Positions 36,241 to 46,030 are shown, numbered from the stretch's first letter. The stretch: 64,000 nt of DNA from Brucella pseudogrignonensis (GCF_002252525.1 NZ_NNRM01000041.1:186001-250000); one strand, 5' to 3'. Notes: a model not told the origin generated them from the sequence alone. Numbers and translations: made by a program.

Positions 36241-37315
36241 ACTGGAAACGAGCCACACCTGGCAGGAAATTCATGCACAGCCGGGCATCTGGCAGGCATG
36301 GGCAGCACCTCTTGCCACTCAGTCGGCTGAAATCCGTGAATGGATCGCCGCCAAGGGTATCAAGCGTATCGTTTTCAGCGGCGCAGGCACCTCGGCTTTC
36401 ATCGGTCAGGCTCTTGCATCGGTCAAGGCTGGCGCGATTTCGCTCACTGCCATTCCAACCACCGACATTGTTTCCAATCCGTCCGAAACACTTTCTGATG
36501 ATGGCGAACTGCTCGTTGTGCAGTTTGGCCGTAGCGGCAACAGCTCGGAAACCATTGCAACGCTCGACCTGCTGGATGAGCATTTCCCGAAGGCTCATCG
36601 CCTCAACATCACCTGCAATGGCGAAAGCGCACTGGCCGTTCGCGCAGCGAAAGGCCCGGGCGAACAGCGCGTGATCGTTCTGCCAGCAGCAACGCACGAT
36701 CAGGCTTTTGCAATGACGTCGAGCTATACGACAATGCTTTTGTCGGCACTCGCCTGCATTGATGGCAATGTTGATGTCGCCGACAAGCTTAACAAGCTCT
36801 CGGCTGCGGGTACTAAGGCACTTGCACAGCTCGACGCAACGCCTGCCCCGCATCCAGACCGCGCAATCTTCTTGGGCTCCGGCGCACTGACCGGCGTTTC
36901 CCGCGAAAGCGCACTCAAGGTTCTGGAGCTGACCGCAGGTCAGGTCATGACAAACTGGGACAGCACGCTCGGCTTCCGTCATGGTCCAAAAGCTTCGGTT
37001 GTCGGCAACACCCGCGTTGTGGTCTTCATTCACCCGGATCAGCATACCGCGCGTTATGATCGCGACATCGCAGTTGAAATTGCTCAGCAGTTCCCGACAG
37101 CGACCGTTACGACTGTTGGTGGCGAAGGCTGTGATCTTGCGCTTGATCTTACCGGCGACAGCCGCTGGGATGCCGTACTCTACGTGCTTCTTGCGCAGAT
37201 CTGGTCCGCCCGCTGGTCGGCAGAACTCGATCTCAACATCGACAATCCATTTATTGATCAGGGCAACCTGACACGCGTTGTTTCCGGGGTTAAGATTTAC
37301 CCCTTTGCAGCATGA
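36233..37315 (+). CDS. agaS: AgaS-type SIS-domain deaminase/isomerase
   Basis: A 360-residue protein with two SIS domains (FSGAGTSAFIG, FGRSGNSSETIA, GSGALTGVSRESALK). AgaS converts galactosamine-6-phosphate to tagatose-6-phosphate and ammonia; related proteins act on glucosamine-6-phosphate. The C-terminal NIDNPFIDQGNLTRVVSGV is characteristic of AgaS. ATG at 36233 follows AGAGGA within the end of the regulator gene. Overlap with the kinase gene indicates tight coupling. Confidence 0.88.
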   Translation: MTKLETSHTWQEIHAQPGIWQAWAAPLATQSAEIREWIAAKGIKRIVFSGAGTSAFIGQALASVKAGAISLTAIPTTDIVSNPSETLSDDGELLVVQFGRSGNSSETIATLDLLDEHFPKAHRLNITCNGESALAVRAAKGPGEQRVIVLPAATHDQAFAMTSSYTTMLLSALACIDGNVDVADKLNKLSAAGTKALAQLDATPAPHPDRAIFLGSGALTGVSRESALKVLELTAGQVMTNWDSTLGFRHGPKASVVGNTRVVVFIHPDQHTARYDRDIAVEIAQQFPTATVTTVGGEGCDLALDLTGDSRWDAVLYVLLAQIWSARWSAELDLNIDNPFIDQGNLTRVVSGVKIYPFAA

Positions 37316-38253
37316 AACACGAGGTCAGCATGATCTGCGGCGCCATTGATCTGGGCGGCACCAAAATTGAGGGCCGCCTGTTCGACGCAAATATGGAAAC
37401 GGTTCTGACACGGCGCATTCCAACGCCTGTCAGCGACTTTGAGGCCTTTATCGATGGGCTTTCGGCGCAGATTGAATGGCTGACCGAGACGGCGGGCAAT
37501 CCAAATCTGCCCGTCGGCATCAGCCTGCCGGGCTGGATTGATCCAGCCACCGGACACGGCTTTGCATCCAATATTCCCATCACCGGTCGCGATGTGGGCA
37601 CAGCACTGGTCAAACGTTTCGGGCGCAGCTTTCCGCTCATGAACGACTGCATGGCTTTCGCCTATTCGGAAGCGCATGGCGGTGCAGCCGAAGGCAGCGA
37701 AGCGATGATTGGCCTGATTGTCGGCACCGGCATGGGCGCTGGTGTGGTCATCAATGGCGAGATTCCGCCGCGCTATAATGGTCTTGCGCTGGAAATCGGT
37801 CACACGGGTATGCCTGCACGCGTTCTGAGCGAGCAGAACCTGCCATTGATCCCTTGCGGCTGCGGCAAGACGGGTTGCATGGAACGCTATGTTTCAGGCA
37901 CGGGCCTTGCCGATATTTCCAAGATCAAGCTCAATGAGACCATCTCTAATCAGGAACTGACATTGCGCGCATCCAATGGCGATGCGAACGCAGAAAAAGT
38001 GCTCGATGACTGGGCTGATCTGATGGCGGAATCGCTTCTGACCATGCAGCTCGTCATCGATCCGGATTGTTTCGTTCTTGGCGGCGGTCTTTCCAATATG
38101 GATGGTGTTGCCGAACGCGTCTCAAAGGCATTTGAAAAGCGTAAGCTTGGACCCACACGCATACCCGCCATCAGAACTGCACGTTTCGGTGATAGTTCAG
38201 GTGCACGCGGCGTTGCGCTCTACGCACTTAATCATTCTGGAGAAAGCCAATGA
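37312..38253 (+). CDS. ROK family sugar kinase (likely N-acetylhexosamine kinase)
   Basis: A 313-residue ROK kinase. The phosphate motif DLGGTK is at 13-18. The zinc site comprises His164 and CGCGKTGC at 182-189. The catalytic-region stretch is MNDCMAFAYSEAHGG. ROK proteins phosphorylate glucose, ManNAc or GlcNAc; beside NagA and AgaS it most likely makes an N-acetylhexosamine-6-phosphate. It overlaps both neighbours by 4 bp. Confidence 0.85.
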   Translation: MKHEVSMICGAIDLGGTKIEGRLFDANMETVLTRRIPTPVSDFEAFIDGLSAQIEWLTETAGNPNLPVGISLPGWIDPATGHGFASNIPITGRDVGTALVKRFGRSFPLMNDCMAFAYSEAHGGAAEGSEAMIGLIVGTGMGAGVVINGEIPPRYNGLALEIGHTGMPARVLSEQNLPLIPCGCGKTGCMERYVSGTGLADISKIKLNETISNQELTLRASNGDANAEKVLDDWADLMAESLLTMQLVIDPDCFVLGGGLSNMDGVAERVSKAFEKRKLGPTRIPAIRTARFGDSSGARGVALYALNHSGESQ

Positions 38254-39347
38254 CCCGTCTTGTCGCCCCCGATTATGTCTTTCTGAATGGGCGACTTCAG
38301 ACTGGTCTGGTGGCCGAGATCGGCCAGCAAGGCATTACCCGTCTTCGTCCACGCAAGTCGGATGAAACGCCGGACCTCACGCCGCATGTGCTGATGCCAG
38401 CCTGCATCGACCTGCAGGTCAATGGTGCGGGCGGCGTCATGCTGAACTCGGAAACCAGTGCAAAGGGCATCGCGCATATCATCTCGACATTGCGCAAACT
38501 CGGCACTGCTTGGGTTCTGCCAACGCTCATTACCTGCGAGCCGGATCGCATCATTCAGGCAGCCCATGCAGCAGTTGAATGCAAGGGCATGGATGGCTTC
38601 TTCGGCCTGCACATTGAAGGCCCGCATCTCAACCCTGCCCGTAAGGGCACGCATCGCGTTGAATTCATCCGCCCGATGGATGCATCCACGCTTGAAGCGC
38701 TGAAAATTCTGCGTAAGGCGGATGTGCCTGTCATGCTGACGCTGGCACCGGAAATGGTGCCGGGCGACACGATCCGCGAGATCGCTGATATGGGTGTCGT
38801 GGTTTCCGCCGGTCACACCAACGGCACGACGGAACAGGCCCGCGCCGGGCTTGAAGCTGGCATCAGCTGCTTCACCCATGTTTACAACGCCATGCCGCCA
38901 ATGACATCGCGTGAGCCGGGCGTGGTCGGCACTGCAATTGGCAGCGATGCTTTCGTCGGCATCATTGTTGATGGGCATCATGTGACATGGGAAATGGTCG
39001 GCGTCGCATGGCGTGCGCGCCCAAAGCGCGATCGCATGTTCCTTGTATCAGACGCCATGTCGACCATTGGCGGCCCGGATCATTTCGAGCTTTATGGCGA
39101 ACGCATCGAAGTGCGCGATGGTGCACTCGTTAACGCCGCCGGTTCCTTAGCTGGCGCCCATATCGATATGGTCGGCTGCCTTGCCAATCTCGTTCAGCAT
39201 GTCGGCGTGTCGCTTGAAGAAGCCATTCGCGCCGCCTGTGTTGTGCCTGCCGATGTGATGGGCGTAGCTTCACCGAACCTTGGTGCCGGAACCCCACTAC
39301 CAGAGGTTCTTGCTCTGGATAACAATCTTCAGCGCATTTCTCTTTGA
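38250..39347 (+). CDS. nagA: N-acetylhexosamine-6-phosphate deacetylase (NagA/AgaA)
   Basis: A 365-residue amidohydrolase-fold enzyme that removes acetate from GlcNAc-6-P or GalNAc-6-P. Family motifs are DLQVNGAGG near the start of the barrel, HIEGPHLNPARKGTH (metal Glu), SAGHTNG, HVYNAM and LVSDAM. The usual DxHxHG is DLQVNG here, as in single-metal NagA enzymes. It overlaps the ROK gene by 4 bp. AgaS downstream in the pathway points to GalNAc as a main substrate, although both sugars may be used. Confidence 0.9.
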   Translation: MTRLVAPDYVFLNGRLQTGLVAEIGQQGITRLRPRKSDETPDLTPHVLMPACIDLQVNGAGGVMLNSETSAKGIAHIISTLRKLGTAWVLPTLITCEPDRIIQAAHAAVECKGMDGFFGLHIEGPHLNPARKGTHRVEFIRPMDASTLEALKILRKADVPVMLTLAPEMVPGDTIREIADMGVVVSAGHTNGTTEQARAGLEAGISCFTHVYNAMPPMTSREPGVVGTAIGSDAFVGIIVDGHHVTWEMVGVAWRARPKRDRMFLVSDAMSTIGGPDHFELYGERIEVRDGALVNAAGSLAGAHIDMVGCLANLVQHVGVSLEEAIRAACVVPADVMGVASPNLGAGTPLPEVLALDNNLQRISL

Positions 39348-39402
39348 AATTAAAACGCATCCCGAAAGCCGCTAAACAGCTTTTTACCTATGGAGTCCCG
39401 TT

Positions 39403-40689
39403 ATGAGCAGCACTCAGACCTTGAGCAAACTTCCCGCCCGCTACGCGAGCGGTGCGCGCGGAGGCATCACCTCGATCTGCTCGGCACATCCTCTGGTTAT
39501 CGAAGCAGCCCTTCTTGAAGGCATTGCAACCAAGACCGACGTTCTGATCGAAGCCACCTGCAATCAGGTCAATCAGGATGGCGGCTATACCGGCATGACA
39601 CCGGCCGATTTCCGCCGTTTTGTCGAAGACATCGCAGCCCGTCTCGGCTTTGACACCAAGCACCTTATTCTGGGCGGTGATCACCTCGGCCCAAATCCTT
39701 GGAAGCACTTGTCGGCTGAAGAAGCCATGGCCAAGTCCGAAGTGATGATGGATGGCTTTGTGCGTGCAGGCTTCACCAAAATCCATCTCGACACGTCGAT
39801 GGGCTGCGCTGGTGAACCGGTTGCGCTCCCCGATGCCGTGACCGCTGAACGCGCAGCACGTCTCGCCAAAGTTGCAGAAAAAGCAGCCGCTGAGTCCGGC
39901 TTTGATCTGCCTGTCTATATTGTCGGCACGGAAGTTCCGATCCCGGGCGGCGCGATGGAAGAAATCGAAGATCTGGAACTGACAAAGCCAGATGCGGCCC
40001 TTGAAACCATCGCCATTCACCGTAAGGCTTTTGCAGCCCTTGGCTTAGAGGATGCATTCTCGCGCGCCATCGGCGTTGTCGTGCAGCCGGGCGTGGAATT
40101 CGGCAATGAAAACGTTGTCTATTACGATAGCAACAAAGCGACCGCTTTAAGCGGCGTTCTCAACCAGACACCGCAATTCGTCTTTGAAGCCCATTCGACC
40201 GACTATCAGCCGGTTGAGGCGCTGTCGGCGCTGGTTCATGATGGCTTTGCCATTCTGAAAGTCGGACCCGGCCTGACGTTCGCGCTGCGTGAAGCGCTCT
40301 ACGGCCTTGATCAGATTGCAGCTTTCCTGGACAAGCTGCCGGAAGAAGAGACCGTTCGTGGCAAGCTTGAGAAGTTGCTGCTCAACGAGCCCAAGAACTG
40401 GGAGAAATATTATCATGGCGATGCGGAAGAGCTGCGTCTTCAACGCCATTTCTCCTATAGCGACCGCATTCGCTATTACTGGCCACATCCGGAAGCCACA
40501 GCAGCCGTCAATTCGCTGCTCAAGCGTCTTGAAGGTCGCAAAATTCCAGAAACGCTGATCAGCCAGTATCTCGGAACACTTTATCCAGCTGTTGCAGCGG
40601 GCAAGGTTGAAGCCACGCCCCATGCGCTGATGGTCGAAGCCGTCAGAAACGTTATCCGCGTCTATGGAAAAGCCGTCGGAACGCATTGA
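39403..40689 (+). CDS. GatZ/KbaZ family protein (tagatose phosphate metabolism)
   Basis: A 428-residue member of the family annotated as the non-catalytic subunit of D-tagatose-1,6-bisphosphate aldolase. Typical stretches are IEATCNQVNQDGGYTGMTP, LILGGDHLGPNPW and LDTSMGCAGEP. Neither the catalytic class II aldolase (GatY/KbaY) nor a tagatose-6-P kinase is encoded nearby. From memory, an Agrobacterium homologue acts alone as a D-tagatose-6-phosphate 4-epimerase, which would complete the route to fructose-6-phosphate. It is the last gene of the island; GGAG precedes the start. Confidence 0.85.
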   Translation: MSSTQTLSKLPARYASGARGGITSICSAHPLVIEAALLEGIATKTDVLIEATCNQVNQDGGYTGMTPADFRRFVEDIAARLGFDTKHLILGGDHLGPNPWKHLSAEEAMAKSEVMMDGFVRAGFTKIHLDTSMGCAGEPVALPDAVTAERAARLAKVAEKAAAESGFDLPVYIVGTEVPIPGGAMEEIEDLELTKPDAALETIAIHRKAFAALGLEDAFSRAIGVVVQPGVEFGNENVVYYDSNKATALSGVLNQTPQFVFEAHSTDYQPVEALSALVHDGFAILKVGPGLTFALREALYGLDQIAAFLDKLPEEETVRGKLEKLLLNEPKNWEKYYHGDAEELRLQRHFSYSDRIRYYWPHPEATAAVNSLLKRLEGRKIPETLISQYLGTLYPAVAAGKVEATPHALMVEAVRNVIRVYGKAVGTH

Positions 40690-40701
40690 ATATCGAATGA
40701 A

Positions 40702-40727
40702 AGAGGCGCGTGAAACTCCGCGCCTCT
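40702..40727. terminator. Hairpin between the amino-sugar island and the M20D gene
   Basis: AGAGGCGCG and CGCGCCTCT form a 9-bp stem with an 8-nt loop between convergent genes. The T run is poor on both sides. Confidence 0.6.
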
Positions 40728-40738
40728 CACCGAACAAC

Positions 40739-41893
40739 TCAAACCTTAAGGCTGTCCTTAGCCAGATTATGGAAAAAGGACACTCCGCGCTCCAATATTT
40801 CATCATTGAAATTATAGGTCGCCGTGTGCAGACCAGAGCTGTCGCCATTTCCGATCAGGAGATACGCGCCAGCCGACTTTTCCAGCATGAAGGAAAAGTC
40901 TTCGCTACCCATAAATGGTCGGTCGAGTTCTTCAAAAGCATCTTCGCCATAATGCTGCGTCACTGTCGCCTTCGCCTGCTCGAATGCCGCCGCATCGTTG
41001 ATGGTTGCCGGATAGCCGGTCATCCAGTCAAAGCTCACATCCGCGCCGTAGCTCGCTGCCTGCATCTTTGCGACTTGTTCGACCTTATCACGCAGTATCT
41101 TGCGAATGACCGGGTCGGTGGCACGCATCGAGATTTCAAGCTTGGCCGTATCAGGAATGACATTACAAACCGCACCCGAATTAAACGCACCGACGGTAAT
41201 CACGCTGGCCTGATGTGGCGAGACAGTGCGAGAGACGATGGTCTGCAGGGCCATGACAATGCTTGACGCGACCACGATTGGATCAACCGTCTTTTCAGGC
41301 TCTGCACCATGTCCGCCACTGCCCTTAACCATCAGTGTCAGTGCATCAATGGAAGCAGCAATCGGGCCTGCCTTGGAAGCAAATTTGCCGGCTTCCAAAC
41401 CCGGCCAGTTATGGAGCGCAAACACCTGATCGCAAGGGAAGCGTTCAAAGAGCCCCTCCTCGATCATGATCTGAGCACCGCCATAATTTTCCTCAGCGGG
41501 CTGGAAAATGAAATGAACTGTTCCCGAAAAATCTTCGTCCGCTGCGAGCGACCAAGCAGCGCCCAGCAGCATTGCGGTATGACCGTCATGGCCACAGGCA
41601 TGCATCTTGCCGGCATTCTTACTTGCATAAGTCAGACCAGTTTCTTCCAAGATTGGTAGAGCGTCAAAATCAGCACGGAAGCCTATGGAGCGGTTTGAAT
41701 TGCCCCGGCGCAGAGAGGCAACAATGCCAGTCTTGGCAAGCCCGCGGCTCAGTTCATAGCCCCATTCCTGCAAGCGGGATGCAATATAGTCGGAAGTCTC
41801 AACTTCCTCTAATCCCAGCTCGGGAATGCTATGCAGATGCCTGCGGATAGCTTTAAGTTCATCCTCAAATGCACCCAATTTTTTATCGGTCAT
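40739..41893 (-). CDS. M20D family amidohydrolase (hippurate hydrolase/aminoacylase type)
   Basis: A 384-residue amidohydrolase with FRADFDALPI, the metal motif MHACGHDGHTAML and the catalytic PAEENYGGA. It resembles HipO and N-acyl amino-acid hydrolases. It follows the ATPase gene of an amino-acid importer by 11 bp, so it is co-transcribed as the last gene. It likely hydrolyses an imported N-acyl amino acid. The precise substrate is unknown. Confidence 0.88.
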   Translation of the reverse strand: MTDKKLGAFEDELKAIRRHLHSIPELGLEEVETSDYIASRLQEWGYELSRGLAKTGIVASLRRGNSNRSIGFRADFDALPILEETGLTYASKNAGKMHACGHDGHTAMLLGAAWSLAADEDFSGTVHFIFQPAEENYGGAQIMIEEGLFERFPCDQVFALHNWPGLEAGKFASKAGPIAASIDALTLMVKGSGGHGAEPEKTVDPIVVASSIVMALQTIVSRTVSPHQASVITVGAFNSGAVCNVIPDTAKLEISMRATDPVIRKILRDKVEQVAKMQAASYGADVSFDWMTGYPATINDAAAFEQAKATVTQHYGEDAFEELDRPFMGSEDFSFMLEKSAGAYLLIGNGDSSGLHTATYNFNDEILERGVSFFHNLAKDSLKV

Positions 41894-41904
41894 GATTTCC
41901 CCCC

Positions 41905-42669
41905 TTAATTCATGTGCAAGAATTGACGCAGGCGCTGCGACTGAGGATTGCGCATCACGATATCAGGCGAACCGCGCTCTTCAACCAGCCCCTTGTGCAG
42001 GAAGATGACTTCGCTCGAAATTTCGCGTGCAAGCGCCATTTCATGTGTCACCATCACCATTGTCCGGCCTTCTTCGGCGAGTTTTTTGATAACCTGCAGC
42101 ACTTCCGTCACCAGCTCTGGATCAAGCGCAGAAGTCGGCTCATCAAACAGCATGACTTCAGGTTTCATAGCGAGTGCACGAGCAATTGCAGCGCGCTGCT
42201 GCTGTCCGCCGGAAAGCTGGGTAGGGTACTGATCACGTTTGGGTGCGATCCCCACCTTCTTCATCAGAACTTCTGCTTCTGCCAAAGCTTCCGCCTTCGA
42301 CATGCCCAGAACATGGATCGGTCCTTCGATGATGTTCTCAAGGATCGTTCGATGCGACCAAAGATTAAAGCTCTGAAACACCATTCCCAGACGCGTGCGG
42401 ACATGTTCAAGCTGACGCGGATCGGCAGCATGGGATTTTCCGTCGCGTCCGGCGTTGGTGCGGATGACTTCACCCGCAACTGCGATCTCGCCTTCATCTG
42501 GAGTCTCCAGATAGTTGATGCAGCGCAGCAAAGTGCTTTTGCCAGAACCACTGCTGCCAATCAGCGATATGACATCGCCTTTCTTGGCTTCAAAGGAGAT
42601 GCCTTTTAGAACCTCGACACCAGCGAAGCTCTTGTGAATGTTTTTGACGGTCAGTGCCATGGACGTCAT
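41905..42669 (-). CDS. Amino-acid ABC transporter ATP-binding protein
   Basis: A 254-residue HisP/GlnQ-type ATPase with [17 protein letters not shown] and [16 protein letters not shown] 42669 follows AGGAG. It is third in the order permease - permease - ATPase - M20D hydrolase. It is very similar to the ATPase at 2444-3238. Confidence 0.92.
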   Translation of the reverse strand: MTSMALTVKNIHKSFAGVEVLKGISFEAKKGDVISLIGSSGSGKSTLLRCINYLETPDEGEIAVAGEVIRTNAGRDGKSHAADPRQLEHVRTRLGMVFQSFNLWSHRTILENIIEGPIHVLGMSKAEALAEAEVLMKKVGIAPKRDQYPTQLSGGQQQRAAIARALAMKPEVMLFDEPTSALDPELVTEVLQVIKKLAEEGRTMVMVTHEMALAREISSEVIFLHKGLVEERGSPDIVMRNPQSQRLRQFLHMN

Positions 42670-42690
42670 TTAAATTGCTCCTGAAACAGA

Positions 42691-43392
42691 TCAGACCATC
42701 GACGCGCGTGAGCTGCTCATGCGCCGTTCGACCCAGTTCATGATCCGGGTAAGGATGAACACAACGGTGAAATAGAGGATGCCTGCCGCAATCAACGGCT
42801 CGAATATCGACAATGAACTGCGTTGCAACGCGCGTGCGGTTCCCATCACTTCCATGATCGTAATTGTGGAAGCAAGCGAAGTGGATTTGAGCAGGATGAT
42901 AAGATCACTGGTCAGAACCGGCATACAATGACGGAAGGCCAGCGGAAGGGTGACGCGGCGCAGAATCTTGAACCGGCTCATACCGATAGAAAGTGCTGCT
43001 TCGATCTGTCCGCGTGGGATTGACTTGATAGCGCCGCGAATAACCTCGGCATTGTATGCCCCCTGATTGAGGCTCAGCGCAAACACTGCATACCACAGGC
43101 CATCACGCATATATGGCCAAAGGAAGCTGTGTCTGACCCATGTGCCTGGCAGGATCTGCCCGAGCCCGTAATAGATCAGATAAAGCTGCACCAGAAGCGG
43201 CGTGCCCCGGAAAATGAAGGTGTAGACAAATGCCGGCCATTTCAGAATACGGCTCTTTGAAAGCAACGCCAGTGCACTCAGCGTACCAAAGATCAGGCCG
43301 ATAACGCCTGCTGTTGCCGTCAAAAGCAATGTCAGCGGCATCGCCTTAATCAACGGCGGCAGGAACTCAACGATTTTAGTGATCGATTCCAT
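42691..43392 (-). CDS. Amino-acid ABC transporter permease
   Basis: A 233-residue permease. The motifs are [15 protein letters not shown] and the EAA loop GQIEAALSIGMSRFKILRRVTLP. The start overlaps the upstream permease stop by 1 nt (TAATG), showing translational coupling. Confidence 0.92.
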   Translation of the reverse strand: MESITKIVEFLPPLIKAMPLTLLLTATAGVIGLIFGTLSALALLSKSRILKWPAFVYTFIFRGTPLLVQLYLIYYGLGQILPGTWVRHSFLWPYMRDGLWYAVFALSLNQGAYNAEVIRGAIKSIPRGQIEAALSIGMSRFKILRRVTLPLAFRHCMPVLTSDLIILLKSTSLASTITIMEVMGTARALQRSSLSIFEPLIAAGILYFTVVFILTRIMNWVERRMSSSRASMV

Positions 43393-44105
43393 TATCCGTG
43401 CCCCCGGCTCAGGCGTTTTTCAAGCCGTGCAATTATCAGAACTGAAACCAGTGTGATGCCCAGGAACAGGAGTGCCGTCAGGCCATAAAAGAACACATAT
43501 TGCTTGGTGGATGCAGCAGCGCGGTAGCCCGTATAAAGCAACTCATGGAAGGAACCGAGAACCGAAATGATCGCGCTTTCCTTGGTTATCGAAAGCCAGA
43601 GATTGCCAATGCCGGGAACAGCATGACGCATCATTTGCGGGAAGGTAACGCGGGTAAATATCTGACGACGACGCATCCCGATGGAAAGTGCCGCTTCGAT
43701 CTGCCCTCGCGGAATTGCCAGATAAGATGCACGCAACACTTCAGTCATGAATGCGCCGTTGACGAAAGCCAGCGCAATGATTGCAGCCCAAAAGGCGCTA
43801 AACTGGAAATCACTGCCGACAAGGCCCGTCGCCTTGAGAAGCCGTTCCGCACCTGTCGCAACAGAGAAATAGAGCAGCAGAATAACAAGCAGTTCCGGCA
43901 GAGCGCGAACCACCGTTGTATAAAGATCAGCAATCGCTTTCGTGAAACGGTTTCGCGAAAGCTTCCCTGATGCGGCGGTGAGCCCAAAGAGGAATGAGAC
44001 TGCAAATGCCACGGCCGAGACCTGCAAGGTCATCAGAAGTCCGTGTGCGAACTCGTCTCCCCAGCCCTCGCTTCCCCAGGTTAACAGTTGCCAATAAGAA
44101 TCCAT
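43392..44105 (-). CDS. Amino-acid ABC transporter permease
   Basis: A 237-residue permease with VVRALPELLVILLLYFS and the EAA loop GQIEAALSIGMRRRQIFTRVTFP. The start at 44105 is chosen because the longer frame lacks a ribosome site. It lies 183 bp after the binding-protein gene; a hairpin in that gap probably lowers its expression relative to the binding protein. Confidence 0.9.
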   Translation of the reverse strand: MDSYWQLLTWGSEGWGDEFAHGLLMTLQVSAVAFAVSFLFGLTAASGKLSRNRFTKAIADLYTTVVRALPELLVILLLYFSVATGAERLLKATGLVGSDFQFSAFWAAIIALAFVNGAFMTEVLRASYLAIPRGQIEAALSIGMRRRQIFTRVTFPQMMRHAVPGIGNLWLSITKESAIISVLGSFHELLYTGYRAAASTKQYVFFYGLTALLFLGITLVSVLIIARLEKRLSRGHG

Positions 44106-44253
44106 GCAGATTAATCCGATCAAAAAGCCAGACGCTTCGCACGGAGCGCCACGCATCTCTATGGACGCAAGAGGGGCGCTCCAGCTTATTAAGTTTACGC
44201 ATCCGTCATTCCAAAGTCGATTTGGACCTTGGGTCGATGCCGTAAGCGAAGGC

Positions 44254-44275
44254 CGAACGCCGCTACCGGCGTTCG
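44254..44275 (-). terminator. Attenuating hairpin between binding protein and permease genes
   Basis: CGAACGCCG and CGGCGTTCG form a 9-bp stem with a 4-nt loop, 13 bp after the binding-protein stop. The weak T content suits partial termination. Confidence 0.55.
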
Positions 44276-44288
44276 TTTCCTTAAAGGA

Positions 44289-45092
44289 TTACTTCTTTTC
44301 GAAAATCCACTTGTCGACTAGCGCCTTCAGAGCGCCTTCCTTGTCGAGTTCTGCAAGTGCTGCATCGACCTTTTCAAGCGTTGCTGTATCGCCCTTGCGG
44401 ACGGCATAGGCAACGCCTTCACCCAGCACTACGCTCTTTGGCGCAACGAGCTTGACTTCGTAATCTTCGCCCTGCGGGGTCTTCAGGAAATTCTGGACAA
44501 ACAGATCCGGTGCAAGAACATAGTCAACGCGACCGGCAACAAGATCAGCAACCGAGTTGTCAGCCGTGTCGTAGCTCTTGATCGAGACATCCGGCAGATA
44601 CTTGGTCATGTAAGCCGACTGAACGCTCGAAGTCTGGACGCCGACGATCTTACCCGACAGAGCTGCCTGATCAACGACTTCACCCGAGCCATCACTTGCC
44701 GCGACAGTGCCGACCTTGTCCGTGTCCGACTTGGATCCGACGACGACAGTGCCTTCGGTGTAGTAAGGTGTGCTGAAATCAACAACCTTGCGGCGTTCAT
44801 CTGTCACCGAGAAAGCGCCGATAATGAAATCGACCTTGTTTTCGGTGAGCGATGGAATAAGGCCATCCCATGCCATCGACTTGAATTCGCATTTGTCTGC
44901 GAGCTTTTCGCAGAGTGCGCGTGAAAGGTCCGCTTCCAGCCCTTCCCATTCACCTGCAGCATTGACCTGAGTGAAAGGCATATATGGCTCAGGCGTCATG
45001 CCGAGACGAAGTTTACCTTCCGCCTGTGCTGCGCCGCTGGCCAATACAGCAAGTGCGATCGCGCCTGCAATTTTCCCTTTAAAACCAACCAT
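44289..45092 (-). CDS. Amino-acid ABC transporter binding protein
   Basis: A 267-residue family-3 binding protein with a signal peptide ending near GAAQA. It has the regular LRLGMTPEPYMPF, IIGAFSVTDERRKVVDFSTPYY and GKIVGVQTSS segments. It is first in its operon, downstream of the terminator at 45166. It is more distant from the binding protein at 1525 than that one is from 10171. Confidence 0.9.
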   Translation of the reverse strand: MVGFKGKIAGAIALAVLASGAAQAEGKLRLGMTPEPYMPFTQVNAAGEWEGLEADLSRALCEKLADKCEFKSMAWDGLIPSLTENKVDFIIGAFSVTDERRKVVDFSTPYYTEGTVVVGSKSDTDKVGTVAASDGSGEVVDQAALSGKIVGVQTSSVQSAYMTKYLPDVSIKSYDTADNSVADLVAGRVDYVLAPDLFVQNFLKTPQGEDYEVKLVAPKSVVLGEGVAYAVRKGDTATLEKVDAALAELDKEGALKALVDKWIFEKK

Positions 45093-45165
45093 GTTCCCGT
45101 TCTCCTTATATTTTTGTAACGGCTCACCTTTTTATTACGGCAAGCACGGGGAATGCATATAGAAA

Positions 45166-45195
45166 ACGGCTCAGGAGCGGGTGCCCCTGAGCCGT
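45166..45195 (-). terminator. Intrinsic terminator after the DDAH-like gene
   Basis: ACGGCTCAGG and CCTGAGCCGT form a perfect 10-bp stem with a 10-nt loop; TTTTCTATA follows on the minus strand. Confidence 0.85.
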
Positions 45196-45200
45196 AAGAC

Positions 45201-45998
45201 TTACTTGCGATACCAGCGAAGTGACATGCAGGAAAGACCAGCGTCGATCTTGCCAATCTGCGTGGTTTTCAGTGGAACCACGTTATAACCGCTCTTTTCC
45301 AGCAGCTCGATGGTGCGCGGGAAATCGGAGCCGACCATCACAACGTCATTGACGCGCAATGCATTGGCAGCGGCTTCCTCGCCTTCCGGCACGATCAGCT
45401 GACGAAGACCGGAGAAGACGCCGGACTTCGCGAGGCGGCTCGTGGAGAGAACAGTTTCTTCATCGACCAGCGAGCAGTCGGTTTTGAAATGAAGGACGCC
45501 TTCCGGTGTCGAAACAACTTCACCCTTGCGACCGATCTTATCGAGGCTTGCGATAAGCGCTGCTGCACCTGCCTTATCGGTACGGGCAGAAAGGCCGATC
45601 ATCACGCTCTTCTGTGTCGTCAGAACATCGCCACCATCAGCAAAGCCTGGCTCTGGAAGTTCAACAACGGTGTCGAACATCTGACGGAGGGTTGGCTCGA
45701 TAACAGCCGTTTCACCAACGCGCGTTACTGCGCCCGGACGGAGCAGAATTGCGCCTTCCGTGAAAACGAGTGCTGGATCTTCAACGAAGATGGAATCAGG
45801 GAAATCTTCGAGCGGAGGAAGGATCGTAACCTCAACGCCTGCAGCCTGCATGGCAGCGATATAGGCGTCATGTTCGGCCTTAACGCCTTCATAGGTTGGG
45901 TTTCCGGTATCCAGCGCACGAAGACCATTCACCACAGAGCGCGAAGGCTCACGGACGATGATCGAGTTGAACTCATAAACGGGTCTGTTAGAAGACAT
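45201..45998 (-). CDS. Dimethylarginine dimethylaminohydrolase (DDAH)-like hydrolase
   Basis: A 265-residue guanidino-modifying enzyme. Active-site features are DFPDSIFVEDP (65-75), His170 (GVLHFKTDCS) and the C-terminal nucleophile Cys257 in GLSCMSLRW. Family members convert methylated arginine to citrulline. GAGGGTAAC precedes the start. It lies 32 bp after the ctlX-like gene and is probably co-transcribed with it. Specificity for dimethyl-, monomethyl- or unmodified arginine is not determined. Confidence 0.88.
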   Translation of the reverse strand: MSSNRPVYEFNSIIVREPSRSVVNGLRALDTGNPTYEGVKAEHDAYIAAMQAAGVEVTILPPLEDFPDSIFVEDPALVFTEGAILLRPGAVTRVGETAVIEPTLRQMFDTVVELPEPGFADGGDVLTTQKSVMIGLSARTDKAGAAALIASLDKIGRKGEVVSTPEGVLHFKTDCSLVDEETVLSTSRLAKSGVFSGLRQLIVPEGEEAAANALRVNDVVMVGSDFPRTIELLEKSGYNVVPLKTTQIGKIDAGLSCMSLRWYRK

Positions 45999-46030
45999 GG
46001 AAGGTTACCCTCAATTTAGCTGGAGCCTAT

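Noticed and set aside
39353-39390. Third copy of the dispersed repeat before the GatZ-like gene
   Set aside because: Only short blocks (GCATCCCGAAA, CCGCT, CTTTTT) agree and no inverted ends are present; too weak to call.
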